A stretch of 64,000 nucleotides of DNA from an uncultured Paracoccaceae bacterium (GCA_951812615.1 CATOSU010000002.1:1488001-1552000), one strand, 5' to 3'; positions 47,482 to 57,113 are shown, counted from the stretch's first letter. A program made the numbers and translations. The notes: generated by a model from the letters alone, not told the origin.

Positions 47482-48702
47482 ATGACTTTGTATTTCGACG
47501 ATCTGGAAACACGCAGCGCGGATGCCCGCGAAGCGGATTTGGCAACGGCGTTGCCGGCGCAGATTGCACGCGCACAGGGGCTGACCGGCTATGCCGGCAG
47601 CCTGTCACAGGTGGATGCCGCGCAAATCCGGGGCGCTGCGGATCTGGAGGCGTTGCCGGTTCTGCGCAAATCCGAGCTGGGCAAGGCGCAGGCCGCCAAC
47701 CCGCCGTTTGGCGGGTTCACGGCGAAGCCGGCGGCGGTGTTCGCCCATGTCTTCCAGTCGCCGGGGCCGATTTATGAGCCCGGCGGGATCGACCGCGACT
47801 GGTGGCGGTTTGGCCGGGTCCTGCATGCAGCGGGGATCGGTGCCGGGGACATCATTCAGAATTGTTTTTCCTATCACCTGACACCGGCCGGGATGCTGTT
47901 TGAAAACGGGGCGCGGGCGGTTGGTGCGGCGGTCCTGCCGGCCGGGACCGGGCAGACGGAATTGCAGGTGACGGCGGCGCGCGACCTTGGCGTTACCGCC
48001 TATGCCGGCACGCCGGATTATCTGAAGATCATCCTCGACAAGGCCGAGGAAATGGGGGTCGCGCTGTCGATCTCCAAGGCGACGGTTGGCGGCGGTGCGC
48101 TGTTCCCGTCGCTGCGGCAGGAATATGCGGATCGCGGGATTTCCTGTCTTCAGTCCTATGGCACCGCCGATCTGGGCAACATCGCCTATGAAAGCGCGGC
48201 CATGGAGGGGATGATCGCCGACGAGGGTGTGATCGTCGAGATCGTGACACCGGGCACCGGGACACCGGTGGCCGAGGGCGAGGTGGGCGAGGTCGTGGTG
48301 ACGACGCTGAACCCAGACTATCCGCTGATCCGGTTTGCCACCGGGGATCTGTCGGCGGTGATGCCGGGGCAGTCGCCCTGCGGGCGCACCAATATGCGGA
48401 TCAGGGGCTGGATGGGCCGGGCCGATCAGACCGCCAAGATCAAGGGCATGTTCGTGCGGCCCGAACAGGTGGCCGCGCTGGTGGAAAAGCATGACGAGAT
48501 CGTCAAGGCGCGGGTCATCGCGTCGCGCGAGGGCGAGATGGACGTGATGACCGTCCGGGTGGAGGCCAGCGGCGGGGACAGTGCGGCCTATTCCGCGACG
48601 GTCGCGCAGGTGCTGAAGCTGAAGGGGGCGGTCGAGATCGTGCCGCCGGGCAGCCTGCCGCGCGACGGGCTGGTGATCGAGGACCTGCGCAAATACGACT
48701 GA
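47482..48702 (+). CDS. PaaK-type AMP-forming CoA ligase
   Basis: A 406-residue adenylate-forming enzyme of the phenylacetate-CoA ligase branch, with IIQNCFSYHLTPAGMLFE, QSYGTADLG and RFATGDLSAV. The usual serine/threonine-rich ATP loop (SSGTTG) is weakly conserved, replaced by FQSPGPIYEP, so nucleotide use may be atypical. The C-terminal lid is present (ADQTAKIKGMFVRPEQV). Homologues often sit beside this transporter type, suggesting that the imported acid is an aromatic or branched carboxylate. It starts after a GGAG site. Confidence 0.84.
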   Translation: MTLYFDDLETRSADAREADLATALPAQIARAQGLTGYAGSLSQVDAAQIRGAADLEALPVLRKSELGKAQAANPPFGGFTAKPAAVFAHVFQSPGPIYEPGGIDRDWWRFGRVLHAAGIGAGDIIQNCFSYHLTPAGMLFENGARAVGAAVLPAGTGQTELQVTAARDLGVTAYAGTPDYLKIILDKAEEMGVALSISKATVGGGALFPSLRQEYADRGISCLQSYGTADLGNIAYESAAMEGMIADEGVIVEIVTPGTGTPVAEGEVGEVVVTTLNPDYPLIRFATGDLSAVMPGQSPCGRTNMRIRGWMGRADQTAKIKGMFVRPEQVAALVEKHDEIVKARVIASREGEMDVMTVRVEASGGDSAAYSATVAQVLKLKGAVEIVPPGSLPRDGLVIEDLRKYD

Positions 48703-48836
48703 GCCGGGCCGGCGATGGGGCGGGCGTGCGCGGTGGCGATGTGCGGTCCCTGTGTGCCGAGGTCCCGATTTCTCTGGATCGCGGGGGAAAAAACCGGAAT
48801 AAGGCCCCGATGTAATTGCTTTGGGCGGAGGCCGCA

Positions 48837-50495
48837 TTGTCGGCATCGGGAATGATCGGGTCACGACGTCAGCGGGCCGGCGGAAGCGCGTTTCTGCGCT
48901 GGCTGGCGGGGAGTGTCGCGGCGATTTGCCTGTTGCCGATCGTGGCCGTGGTTCTGGCGGCGGTCACCGGTGGCGCGGACACAATCACGCATCTGATGGG
49001 CACGGTTCTGCCGGGCTATGCGGCCACCACCGTTCTGCTGGTGTCGCTGGTGTCGCTGGGCACGTTTCTGATCGGGGTCGGTGCCGCGTGGCTGGTGACG
49101 ATGACGCGGTTTCCCGGTGTCCGGGTGTTCGAGATCGCGCTGGTCCTGCCGCTGGCGTTCCCGGCCTATGTGCTGGCCTATGCCTATACGTTCCTGCTGG
49201 ATCATCCCGGGATCGTGCAGACCACGTTGCGGGACGTGACCGGCTGGGGGCCGCGGGACTACTGGTTTCCCGAGGTCCGGTCGCCCGGCGGGGCGGCGGT
49301 GATGCTGGTGCTGGTGCTTTACCCGTATGTCTACCTGTTGGCGCGGGCGGCGTTCCTGCAGCAGAGCGCATCGGCGTTTCTGGCGGCGCGGGCGCTGGGA
49401 AGTTCGGCATGGCGGGCGTTTCTGCGGGTGAGCCTGCCGATGGCGCGACCGGCGATTGCGGCCGGGGTTCTGCTGGCGGTGATGGAGACCATCGCTGATT
49501 TCGGGACGGTGGCCTATTTCGGCGTGCAGACCTTTGCCACGGGGATTTACACCAGCTGGTTTTCGCTGGCGGACCGGGGGGCGGCGGCGCAGCTGGCGCT
49601 GTGCCTGCTGAGTTTTGCCCTGCTGCTGGCGGTGCTGGAGCGGTCGCAGCGCGGCGAGGCGCGGTATCATGGCGCCGGCAAGCAGCATCACCGGATGCCG
49701 CCGGGCGAGCTGAGGGGGTGGCATGTGCCGGCGGCGATCGTGCTGTGCGGGGTGCCGGTGTTCTTCGGGTTCCTGCTGCCGGTGGTGGTGCTGGCGGATA
49801 TGGGGCTGGGGTCCGAGCAGGACCTGACCAGCCGCCGCTATGTGGGGTTCATCAGAAACTCGGTCACGCTGGCCGGGGTGGCGGCGGGCGTCACCCTGCT
49901 GGCGGCGATTGTCGTGGGGTTTTACCGGCGGCTGGTTCCGGGGCGGTTCAGCCTTGCGGCGGTATATGTCGCGCGGCTGGGCTATGCGGTGCCGGGCGGG
50001 GTGATCGCGGTCGGACTGCTGGTGCCGTTCGCGGCGTTTGACAATGCGCTGGATGCGTGGATGCGGAGCCGGTTCGACATATCGACCGGCCTGCTTCTGA
50101 CCGGGTCGATCTGGCTGCTGGTGGCGGCCTACATGATCCGGTTTCTGGCCGCGGCGCTGGGCGCGTATGAGGGCGGGCAGGCGATGGTGCACGCGAATAT
50201 GGATGCCGCGGCGCGGTCGCTGGGCAAAACCCCGCTGGCCACCCTGCGCCGGGTGCATCTGCCGATCCTGTCGCCGTCGCTGCTGACCGCGCTTCTGATC
50301 GTGTTCGTCGACGTGATGAAGGAACTGCCGGCCACGCTGATCATGCGGCCGTTCAATTTCGACACGCTGGCGGTGCAGGCCTACCGGCTGGCCTCGGACG
50401 AGCGGCTGGAGGGGGCGGCGGTGCCGTCGCTGGTGATCCTTGCGGTGGGCCTGCTGCCGGTGATCCTGATCTGCCGGCAGGTGGGGCGGCAGTAA
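48837..50495 (+). CDS. Fused iron(III)-type ABC permease (FbpB/SfuB-like)
   Basis: About 552 residues with two consecutive permease modules, roughly residues 15-270 and 285-545, each with about six helices and an EAA-type loop (AARALGSSAWRAFLRVSLPMARPA; AARSLGKTPLATLRRVHLPILSPS, shown in part). This is the FbpB/SfuB architecture used for ferric iron. The TTG at 48837 follows GGCGGAGG; ATG 48852 is the alternative. No binding protein or ATPase lies next to it, so its partners are elsewhere. Confidence 0.87.
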   Translation: MSASGMIGSRRQRAGGSAFLRWLAGSVAAICLLPIVAVVLAAVTGGADTITHLMGTVLPGYAATTVLLVSLVSLGTFLIGVGAAWLVTMTRFPGVRVFEIALVLPLAFPAYVLAYAYTFLLDHPGIVQTTLRDVTGWGPRDYWFPEVRSPGGAAVMLVLVLYPYVYLLARAAFLQQSASAFLAARALGSSAWRAFLRVSLPMARPAIAAGVLLAVMETIADFGTVAYFGVQTFATGIYTSWFSLADRGAAAQLALCLLSFALLLAVLERSQRGEARYHGAGKQHHRMPPGELRGWHVPAAIVLCGVPVFFGFLLPVVVLADMGLGSEQDLTSRRYVGFIRNSVTLAGVAAGVTLLAAIVVGFYRRLVPGRFSLAAVYVARLGYAVPGGVIAVGLLVPFAAFDNALDAWMRSRFDISTGLLLTGSIWLLVAAYMIRFLAAALGAYEGGQAMVHANMDAAARSLGKTPLATLRRVHLPILSPSLLTALLIVFVDVMKELPATLIMRPFNFDTLAVQAYRLASDERLEGAAVPSLVILAVGLLPVILICRQVGRQ

Positions 50496-50551
50496 CCGGA
50501 ATTTCAGAAATTCCGGGCCGTTTTCCGGGACGGAAAACGGCGCCTCCGGCG

Positions 50552-50573
50552 GGAGTATTTGGACAAAGATGAA
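50552..50573 (+). repeat. Intergenic repeat, copy 3
   Basis: GGAGTATTTGGACAAAGATG followed by AA lies between the convergent permease and COG0523 genes, directly after GCGCCTCCGGCG. It matches copies at 17215 and 40555. Confidence 0.75.
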
Positions 50574-50574
50574 A

Positions 50575-51444
50575 TCAGGGGGCGACGGCCCACCAGGCGT
50601 CGATGTCGTCGCGGCTGACCCGGTCGGCGGGGCCGATCCCGACCAGTACGGTGCGGTCTGCCGCCCTGGTCCGGCGGGCTTCGACATACTGGCCGACAAC
50701 ATGGATTTCGTAGGCGCCGTCATTGGTCAGGACGTGGCCCTTGAGGCGGTAGAGCCCGAGTGGCCGCGCGGCAAGCCTGTCCCCGAGCGCCTGCCGGTCG
50801 TGCACGGTGTCGCTGACATGGCTCCAGGACGTGTAATGGGGATGCTGAACCGTGCTGCGGCCACGCGGCAGCGGGGTTACGTCAAAGAGCAGCTCCGCCA
50901 CCGGCCCGTCCGGCAGCAGGGCCGGCGTTTGGCTGCCGAGGGCGGCGAGCCGCCCGGACAGGTCCGGCCCGATCGTGTCGGTCTTGGTCACCAGCACGAG
51001 GTCAGCGGCGGTGATCTGCTGGGCCACCTGCGGGGCGATTTGTTCGTCGTCGAGGAGGGCGTCGATATTGCCGGCATCGACCAGCGTGACGATGCCGGCA
51101 TAGCTGAGGTCGGGTTCGGCTATAGCGGCGTTGGCGATCGCCGCCGGATCGGCGATGCCGCTGGCCTCGATCACGAGGTGGTCCGGGCGCGGGTCGCGGT
51201 CGAGCGCGTCGCCGAGCGCCATGAACAGATCGGCCCCCATTGTGCAGCAGACGCATCCGTTCGACAGGGCGATCATATCGTCGGCCTGCGCTTCGATCAG
51301 GGCTTCGTCGATGTTGATGGCACCGAAATCATTGACCAGAACCATCAGCCGCAGCCCGTGATCCCCGGCCAGCAGCCGGTTGATCAGCGTGGTTTTGCCG
51401 GCGCCGAGATAGCCCGACACCACAGTCAGGGGCAGGCGCATCAT
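50575..51444 (-). CDS. COG0523 (CobW-family) GTPase, probable metal chaperone
   Basis: A 289-residue G3E GTPase. Walker A is SGYLGAGKT (residues 10-18), the metal motif GCVCC is at residues 63-67, the switch segment is LVIEASGIADP and the base motif is TKTD. There is no His-rich linker. Members insert or traffic zinc or other metals into enzymes. It overlaps the amidohydrolase gene upstream by 4 bp, so a natural hypothesis is that it metallates that metalloenzyme. Confidence 0.9.
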   Translation of the reverse strand: MMRLPLTVVSGYLGAGKTTLINRLLAGDHGLRLMVLVNDFGAINIDEALIEAQADDMIALSNGCVCCTMGADLFMALGDALDRDPRPDHLVIEASGIADPAAIANAAIAEPDLSYAGIVTLVDAGNIDALLDDEQIAPQVAQQITAADLVLVTKTDTIGPDLSGRLAALGSQTPALLPDGPVAELLFDVTPLPRGRSTVQHPHYTSWSHVSDTVHDRQALGDRLAARPLGLYRLKGHVLTNDGAYEIHVVGQYVEARRTRAADRTVLVGIGPADRVSRDDIDAWWAVAP

Positions 51445-53069
51445 GACAGGTTCAGGCGCCCGCCGAACACGGTGCCCAGCACCGCGACATCCTTCAGCGC
51501 CGCGGGATCGACAGCGGTCGGATCATCGCCCAGAACCGCGAAATCGGCGCGCTTCCCGGTTTCGATGGAGCCGATTTCATCGTCCAGCCGCAGAGTGCAG
51601 GCGGCGCCGAGGGTGACGGCGTAGAGCGCTTCACCGACGCTGATCTTCTGGGCCTCGCCCAGCGTCCGCCCCGACATGGTCTGACGGTTGACCGCGCACC
51701 AGGCCGTGAACAGCGGGCCCATGGGCGTGACCGGCGCGTCGGAATGGATGGCCAGCGTGACGCCGGCATCCAGCGCGGCGCGGGCCGCGTCCATCCGCGT
51801 GGCGCGGTCTTCGCCGATGGTCAGCGCCACGTGCTGATCGCCGAAATACCACAGGTGGTTGGAGAAGATGTTGACCGCGACGCCCATGTCGGCGCAACGG
51901 CGGAACTGATCCGCGCCCATCATCTGACAATGCTGCAGGACATGCCGGGCGCCCGGCCAGGGATGTTTGCGCGCGGCGGCTTCGAGCGCGTCGAGGGTGA
52001 CGGCAGAAGCTTCGTCACCGTTGACATGGCAGTGCATGTGGATGCCGTGGCGCTGAAAGGTTTCGCATTGGTCGTGGATCTGGTCCGGCGGGGTGTTCCA
52101 GATGCCGTTGGGTTGCCCGCCGACATATCCCGGCCATTTGACCCGGGCGGTCCAGCCCTGAATCGAGCCGTCGGTCATCAGCTTGACCGCGCCCGGGCGC
52201 AGTTTGTCGGTCGCCTGTGTGCGCAGGCGCAGCGCCTTTTGCGCGGTTTGTTCGGCGGGGGCGCCGGCGGCGCCCAGGACCGGCACCAGCCGCAGGCAGA
52301 AATCCTCGGCCCCGGTGATGGCGAGAAGGGTGGCCATGTCCTCTTCTTCCATATCGGCATAGAGATCGGTCACGGTGGTGACCCCGGCAAGGCGGCAGAC
52401 ATCGGCATAGGACCGGATCGCGTCGCTGGTTTGCGTCAGGCCGCGGAAGTCCATTCCGACCCGGCGCATCACCGGGAACATCGCGGCCATTTCCTGTAAT
52501 TCGCCGGTGGGTTCGCCATTGGCGTCTTTGACCACGCCTTCGATGTTGGAGTCGCGTCCGTAGCCGGCAAGGTTCAGCGCGGCGGAGTTCACGCACATGA
52601 GGTGGAAGTTGGAGAACATGATGGCCACGGGCCGGTCGGCGGCGACCGCATCCAGATGCGCCCGGCTGAGCCGCTCGGTCGGCAGGAAGATCGGGTCCAG
52701 ACCCCAGCCGATCAGCGGTTCGCCCGGCGGTAGCGTTTCGGCCCGGGCCTTCAGCCGGGCGATGACCGCGTCGATACTCGTCATGCCGGGATGCAGCGTG
52801 CCCTGAGGGTCGATCCGGTCGTGGTATCCGGCATAGGCAAATTGCCAGATCGCGCCGGCCATCATATGCGCGTGGCCTTCGACCATGCCGGGCATCAGGA
52901 CGGTGTCGGCGAGGCTGTTGTCCTGGGTGGCGGTGCCCCATTGGTTAGCGCAATCGGCCCCGCCGACGGCCAGCACGCGACCGTCCCTGACGGCCACGTG
53001 GGTGGCGTCGGGGCGGTTGGGGTCCATGGTGATGATCCGGCGTGCGGAATAAACGGTGATGTCGGACAT
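51441..53069 (-). CDS. Amidohydrolase family protein (YtcJ-like)
   Basis: A 542-residue metal-dependent amidohydrolase of the YtcJ/Amidohydro_3 type. The N-terminal beta sandwich ends in VLMPGMVEGHAHM, with HAH metal ligands. Further ligands are in HCHVNGDEAS and LAIHSDAPV, and the C terminus has GKRADFAVLGDDP. Such enzymes hydrolyse exocyclic amides or formamides; the substrate is unknown. The ATG at 53069 is chosen since AAAGG lies before it. It is coupled to the COG0523 GTPase gene. Confidence 0.9.
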   Translation of the reverse strand: MSDITVYSARRIITMDPNRPDATHVAVRDGRVLAVGGADCANQWGTATQDNSLADTVLMPGMVEGHAHMMAGAIWQFAYAGYHDRIDPQGTLHPGMTSIDAVIARLKARAETLPPGEPLIGWGLDPIFLPTERLSRAHLDAVAADRPVAIMFSNFHLMCVNSAALNLAGYGRDSNIEGVVKDANGEPTGELQEMAAMFPVMRRVGMDFRGLTQTSDAIRSYADVCRLAGVTTVTDLYADMEEEDMATLLAITGAEDFCLRLVPVLGAAGAPAEQTAQKALRLRTQATDKLRPGAVKLMTDGSIQGWTARVKWPGYVGGQPNGIWNTPPDQIHDQCETFQRHGIHMHCHVNGDEASAVTLDALEAAARKHPWPGARHVLQHCQMMGADQFRRCADMGVAVNIFSNHLWYFGDQHVALTIGEDRATRMDAARAALDAGVTLAIHSDAPVTPMGPLFTAWCAVNRQTMSGRTLGEAQKISVGEALYAVTLGAACTLRLDDEIGSIETGKRADFAVLGDDPTAVDPAALKDVAVLGTVFGGRLNLS

Positions 53070-53150
53070 ATGCGGGCCTTTCTGATCCCGCATACCGTGT
53101 CGCAAGGTCGCCGGGATGGGAAGCGCAAATATGCGCCGTCCGACCCGGTG

Positions 53151-53453
53151 CTATTTGTTGCTGTCGATCCAGCGGGACATCAGCGATTTGTCCCGGAAGC
53201 ATTCCCGCGGGATGTCGCGCCGTTTGATCCGGGCGATGCGTTCGGCAAACGCGACCTGTTTGGAGCTGGGATAGGCGTCGAACCGCGACGCGGGGCGTTT
53301 GTGCCGGTCGATCCATGCGGACAGGGCGCGGCGGTCTTCCAGCACATCGCGGGGCAGGTCGATTGCCGCGCGGGTGGCGATCGAGCGGGCGTAGCGCAGT
53401 TGTTTTTCGCTGGCAGGCAGGTGGTGATAGTCGTTGGTGGCGAGCGTGGCCAT
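53151..53453 (-). CDS. 100-residue tandem-repeat protein, SOS-regulated
   Basis: A basic protein built of two similar ~38-residue units: SEKQLRYARSIATRA through SAWIDRHK (residues 15-52) and SSKQVAFAERIARIK through SRWIDSNK (63-100). Each unit is a KQ-x-x-(F/Y)A-x-x-IA helix, a short (L/I)P turn and a terminal W-I-D helix. Similar units are remembered at the C termini of some bacterial topoisomerases, which hints at a DNA-related role; this is from memory, not a search. A consensus promoter with a LexA box lies directly upstream. Confidence 0.8.
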   Translation of the reverse strand: MATLATNDYHHLPASEKQLRYARSIATRAAIDLPRDVLEDRRALSAWIDRHKRPASRFDAYPSSKQVAFAERIARIKRRDIPRECFRDKSLMSRWIDSNK

Positions 53454-53482
53454 GGGCGGTGTCCTCTCTCTCCTGTTCTTTA

Positions 53483-53511
53483 GATATAGAACAAAAAGAG
53501 AACATTTTCAA
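53483..53511 (-). promoter_or_regulatory. Promoter with embedded LexA box
   Basis: On the minus strand, TTGAAA (-35) and TATATC (-10) are 17 bp apart. The spacer holds the alphaproteobacterial LexA site at 53489-53503, read on the plus strand as GAAC-AAAAAGA-GAAC. The start codon at 53453 is 30 bp downstream of the -10. Confidence 0.78.
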
Positions 53512-53553
53512 GACACCGGGGCGCAACCGGGCGGGACGCGGGTTTCGGAGGGG

Positions 53554-54393
53554 TTAGCCGGGTTCGTTCTGACCGCTTTGCGCCAGGCGGTTGAGGGTCA
53601 GGCGCCGGAGGAAGACGACGACGAAGAGCGCGGTCTGAAGCAGGATGATCGTCGGGGCCGGGGCGCTGTCGAGCCAGAAGCTGAGATATGTTCCGCCCAG
53701 CATGGTGGCCAGGTTCACCGCGACCGCAACGGCCAGCATGGCGCCGAACCGGCGGGCGGTCAGGAACGCGATGGCGCCGGGTGCGATCAGCAGACCGATG
53801 GCGAGGATCAGGCCGGCGGCGGTCAGGGTGCCGATGATTGTCAGGGCGAGCCCGGCCAGAAGCCCGTAATGCAGCAGCGACACCCGCAGGCCCGATGCCT
53901 GTGCCTGTGCCGGGTCGAAGCTGAGCAGGAGCAGGTCCTTCCAGAGCAGCAGGAGGGCCGTGCTGACGGTCAGCGAGATCGCGGTCGTTGTCAGCAGGTC
54001 CATCGGGCTGACGCCGAGGATGTTGCCAAAGAGGATGTGGTCGAGATGCACGTCGGTATCGACCGCGGCATAGAGCACGATGCCAAAGGCGAACATGCCG
54101 GAGAAGATGACGCCCATGACGGTGTCGCGTTTGACCCGGCTGTTGTCGGCCAGATAGCCGGTGGCCAGCGCGCAGATCATGCCGGAGGCAAACGCACCCA
54201 GCAGCAGGGGCAGCCCGGCGATATAGGCCAGAACGATACCCGGCAGCACCGCGTGGCTGACGGCGTCGCCCATCAGCGCCCAGCCCCGCAGGACCAGAAA
54301 GCAGGACATCAGCGCCGTGGGCACGGCGACCAGTGTGCAGATCAGGAAGGCGTTCTGCATGAAGGGGAACTGAAACGGCGTCAGCAGGTCCAT
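53554..54393 (-). CDS. sitD: Manganese/iron ABC transporter permease SitD
   Basis: A 279-residue ABC-3 family permease with about eight helices. Family motifs are LRGWALMGDAVSHAVLPGI and LAIGLLIAPGAIAFLTARRF. Its start shares one base with the stop of the paralogous permease gene, so the two are coupled and probably form a heterodimer. It is the last gene of the metal-uptake operon. Confidence 0.9.
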   Translation of the reverse strand: MDLLTPFQFPFMQNAFLICTLVAVPTALMSCFLVLRGWALMGDAVSHAVLPGIVLAYIAGLPLLLGAFASGMICALATGYLADNSRVKRDTVMGVIFSGMFAFGIVLYAAVDTDVHLDHILFGNILGVSPMDLLTTTAISLTVSTALLLLWKDLLLLSFDPAQAQASGLRVSLLHYGLLAGLALTIIGTLTAAGLILAIGLLIAPGAIAFLTARRFGAMLAVAVAVNLATMLGGTYLSFWLDSAPAPTIILLQTALFVVVFLRRLTLNRLAQSGQNEPG

Positions 54394-55238
54394 CACAGAA
54401 CCTCCGCTGCGCGGCGTTTCGCGGCCAGCAGCCCGTGTTTGGGCGCGAGCAGGAAGGCGAGCAGGAACAGGACCGTTTGCAGCGACACGATCACGCCGCC
54501 GGTCGCGCCGTCGAGGAAGTAGCTGAGATAGGCTCCGGCAAAGCTGGACCCGGCGCCGATGCAGACCGAGGTCAGGATCAGCCGCGGAAAGCGGTCGCAG
54601 AGCAGATAGGCCGTGGCGCCGGGGGTGACGACCATGGCGATCACCAGCAGGGCGCCGACGGTCTGAAGCGCGGCGACGACGGAGGCCGACAGCAGCGCAA
54701 AGAACACCGCCTTGAGCAGGTTGGGGTTGAGACCCACGGCGCGGGCGTGGTTTTCGTCGAAGAAGGTGATCATCAGGTCCTTCCACTTCAGCAGCAGAAT
54801 TGCCAGCGACACGAGGCCGATGATCGCCAGTTGCAGGGTGTCGCCGGGCGTGATGGCGAGAATGTTGCCCATGGTAATGGTCTGAATGTCGATCGAGACC
54901 GGGCTGACCGACACCATGAACAGCCCCAGACCGAAGAAGGAGGTGAAGATCAGTCCGATCACGACGTCGATCTTCAGGCCCGACCGCTCGGACAGATACA
55001 GCATGGCCGCCGCGGCCAGCCCGCCGGCCAGAAACGCGCCCAGGGCAAAGGGAAGGCCCAGCATGTAGGCTCCGGCCACGCCCGGCACGACCGAGTGCGA
55101 AAGCGCGTCGCCGATCAGCGACCAGCCCTTGAGCATCAGGAACGCGGACAGGAACGCACAGACCCCGCCCACCAGCGCGGAAACCCACATGGCGTTGAAC
55201 ATGTAGCCATAGCCGAAGGGTTCCAGCAGGATGGTCAT
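54393..55238 (-). CDS. sitC: Manganese/iron ABC transporter permease SitC
   Basis: A 281-residue ABC-3 permease paralogous to the next gene, with [19 protein letters not shown] and [19 protein letters not shown]. Eight or so hydrophobic helices span the protein. Its ATG overlaps the ATPase gene stop by 4 bp. Two different permeases in one operon is the SitABCD arrangement rather than ZnuABC, which has one. Confidence 0.9.
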   Translation of the reverse strand: MTILLEPFGYGYMFNAMWVSALVGGVCAFLSAFLMLKGWSLIGDALSHSVVPGVAGAYMLGLPFALGAFLAGGLAAAAMLYLSERSGLKIDVVIGLIFTSFFGLGLFMVSVSPVSIDIQTITMGNILAITPGDTLQLAIIGLVSLAILLLKWKDLMITFFDENHARAVGLNPNLLKAVFFALLSASVVAALQTVGALLVIAMVVTPGATAYLLCDRFPRLILTSVCIGAGSSFAGAYLSYFLDGATGGVIVSLQTVLFLLAFLLAPKHGLLAAKRRAAEVL

Positions 55239-56134
55239 TCGTCGCTGTCCCGGGTCTGGGTTTCGTCGCCATATTGCACGAAGGGACGTTCGTCATCGGT
55301 CAGGATCGTGACCTGCCGCGCGTCGCTGTCTTCGTGCAGGGTTTCGCCACCCAGCGTGAAGCGGCGCAGCACGCCGCCGAAGGCCCGTTCGAGATTGGCG
55401 TGGGTGAACACTTCGGCGGTCGGGCCTGAGGCAAGAACCGTGCCCTTGACCAGTATCGTGCGGTCGCAGAATTCCGGCACCGAGCCCAGATTGTGGGTTG
55501 AAACCAGCATGACGCGGCCTTCGTCGCGCAATTCGCGCAGCAGGGCGACGATCTGTTCCTCGGTTTTGACGTCGACGCCGGTGAAGGGTTCGTCCAGCAG
55601 GATGACCTGCCCGTCCTGTGCCAGTGCACGGGCGAGGAAGACGCGCTTGCGCTGGCCGCCGCTGAGTTCACCGATCTGGCGATGGCGGAAATCCTGCATG
55701 CCGACCCGCGACAGCGCGGTGTCCACGGCCAGGTGATCGGCCGCTGACGGGCGGCGGAGCAGTCCCATGTGACCGTACCGGCCCATCATCACCACGTCCT
55801 CGACCAGAACCGGGAAGGCCCAGTCGACCTCTTCCGACTGGGGAACATAGGCGACGAGGTTTTCGCGCAGCGCCTGTTTTACCGGGCGGTCCAGCAGCCG
55901 GATCCGGCCGGCGGCGGCGGGAATGAAGTTCATGATCGCCTTGAACAGGGTGGATTTGCCGGCCCCGTTTACACCGACCAGCGCCGCGACCGAGCCGCGC
56001 GGGACCTCGAAGCTGGCATCGCGCAGGGCGGTGTGCCCGTTGCGGTAGGTAACCGTCAGGGCTTCGGCGCATATGCCGGGGCCTGTGACCGGGCTGACCC
56101 CGGGGGTGATTGTTGCGGTTTGAACGTCGAGCAT
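55235..56134 (-). CDS. sitB: Manganese/iron ABC transporter ATP-binding protein SitB
   Basis: A 299-residue ABC ATPase with Walker [10 protein letters not shown], signature [15 protein letters not shown], Walker [13 protein letters not shown] and switch His in VSTHNLG. The C-terminal 60 residues are an acidic extension. It starts one base after the binding-protein stop. Together with SitA, SitC and SitD it imports Mn(II), possibly Fe(II). Confidence 0.92.
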   Translation of the reverse strand: MLDVQTATITPGVSPVTGPGICAEALTVTYRNGHTALRDASFEVPRGSVAALVGVNGAGKSTLFKAIMNFIPAAAGRIRLLDRPVKQALRENLVAYVPQSEEVDWAFPVLVEDVVMMGRYGHMGLLRRPSAADHLAVDTALSRVGMQDFRHRQIGELSGGQRKRVFLARALAQDGQVILLDEPFTGVDVKTEEQIVALLRELRDEGRVMLVSTHNLGSVPEFCDRTILVKGTVLASGPTAEVFTHANLERAFGGVLRRFTLGGETLHEDSDARQVTILTDDERPFVQYGDETQTRDSDE

Positions 56135-56135
56135 C

Positions 56136-57032
56136 CTAGTTCCCTTCGCCGGTCAGGCCGCGGACCACGGTTTCGGAGGTGACGCGCAGCAGGTCCAGAT
56201 AGGTCGGTACCGGGCCGTTCGCCTTGCTTAGGGAATCGACATAAAGCTCGCCGCCATATTTCGTCCCGGTTTCCCGCGCGACCTGTTTCGCGGGTTTGGT
56301 GTTGACCGTGCTTTCGCAGAAGACGACCGGAATGGCATTGTCCCGCACACCGTCGATGACCGCGCGCACCTGTTGCGGCGTTCCGACCTGATCGGCGTTC
56401 ATCGGCCAGAGATAGAGTTCCTTCAGCCCGAAATCCCGCGCCAGATAGCTGAACGCGCCTTCGCAGGTGACCAGCCAGCGCTGATCTTCGGGAATGGCCT
56501 GAACCTGCGCGCGCAGGGGCGCGAGAGTTGACCGGAGCTGATCGGCGTAGCGTTCGGCATTGGCGGCATAGGTGTCGGCATTGTCCGGGTCATGTTCGGA
56601 CAGCGCCCGGGCGATGTTGCCGATATAGATCAGCGCATTGTCCAGCCCCATCCATGCGTGCGGGTTGGATTTGCCTTCGTAGGATCCGCTGGCGATTGCG
56701 ATCGGGTCGATGCCGTCGGTCAGGGTGACGGAGGGCACATCGCCGAGGTTGGACAGGAACTGTTCGAACCAAAGTTCGAGGTTGAGGCCGTTCCAGAGGA
56801 TCAGGTCGGCATCCGAGGCGCGCACGATATCGCGCGGCGTGGGTTGGTAGCCATGGATCTCTGCGCCCGGTTTGGTCACCGAAACAACGTCGGCGGCGTC
56901 GACCGCGACGTTGGCCGCCATATCGGCGAGCACGGTGAAGGTGGTGACAACCTTGAGCCGGTCGGCAGATGCGGAGCCGGCCAGAATGCCCAGAACCGCA
57001 GCGACGGTGAGGCGGGAAAGGAAATGTGCCAA
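56136..57032 (-). CDS. sitA: Manganese/iron-binding periplasmic protein SitA
   Basis: A 298-residue cluster A-I metal-binding lipoprotein-type receptor with a cleaved signal peptide (AGSASA near residue 23) but no lipobox. The metal ligands fall at His60 (EIHGYQP), His125 (NPHAW), Glu191 (TCEGAF) and Asp266 (YVDSLS), the His/His/Glu/Asp set of Mn/Fe receptors. The His-rich loop of zinc receptors is missing. The operon is preceded by Fur/Mur-like boxes, which agrees with manganese or iron control. Confidence 0.92.
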   Translation of the reverse strand: MAHFLSRLTVAAVLGILAGSASADRLKVVTTFTVLADMAANVAVDAADVVSVTKPGAEIHGYQPTPRDIVRASDADLILWNGLNLELWFEQFLSNLGDVPSVTLTDGIDPIAIASGSYEGKSNPHAWMGLDNALIYIGNIARALSEHDPDNADTYAANAERYADQLRSTLAPLRAQVQAIPEDQRWLVTCEGAFSYLARDFGLKELYLWPMNADQVGTPQQVRAVIDGVRDNAIPVVFCESTVNTKPAKQVARETGTKYGGELYVDSLSKANGPVPTYLDLLRVTSETVVRGLTGEGN

Positions 57033-57067
57033 GGCTTACCTCTAATAATAGGAACGCGTCATGTAGA

Positions 57068-57113
57068 TGCGAGCCATTCTCAAAAGTCAACGTAATTGCG
57101 ACTTATTCGCAAT
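57068..57113 (-). promoter_or_regulatory. Two Fur/Mur-like operators upstream of sitA
   Basis: ATTGCGA-CTTAT-TCGCAAT (57095-57113) is a perfect 7-5-7 palindrome. A degenerate copy, TGCGAGCCATTCTCA (57068-57082), matches its 15-bp core at 11 positions. Both lie within 85 bp upstream of sitA. The pattern fits Mur/Fur sites reported in Rhodobacterales. Confidence 0.65.

Noticed and set aside
48861-50723. A 620-codon minus-strand frame opposite the fused permease
   Set aside because: The translation is dominated by Arg, Gln and His; it mirrors a membrane protein gene.
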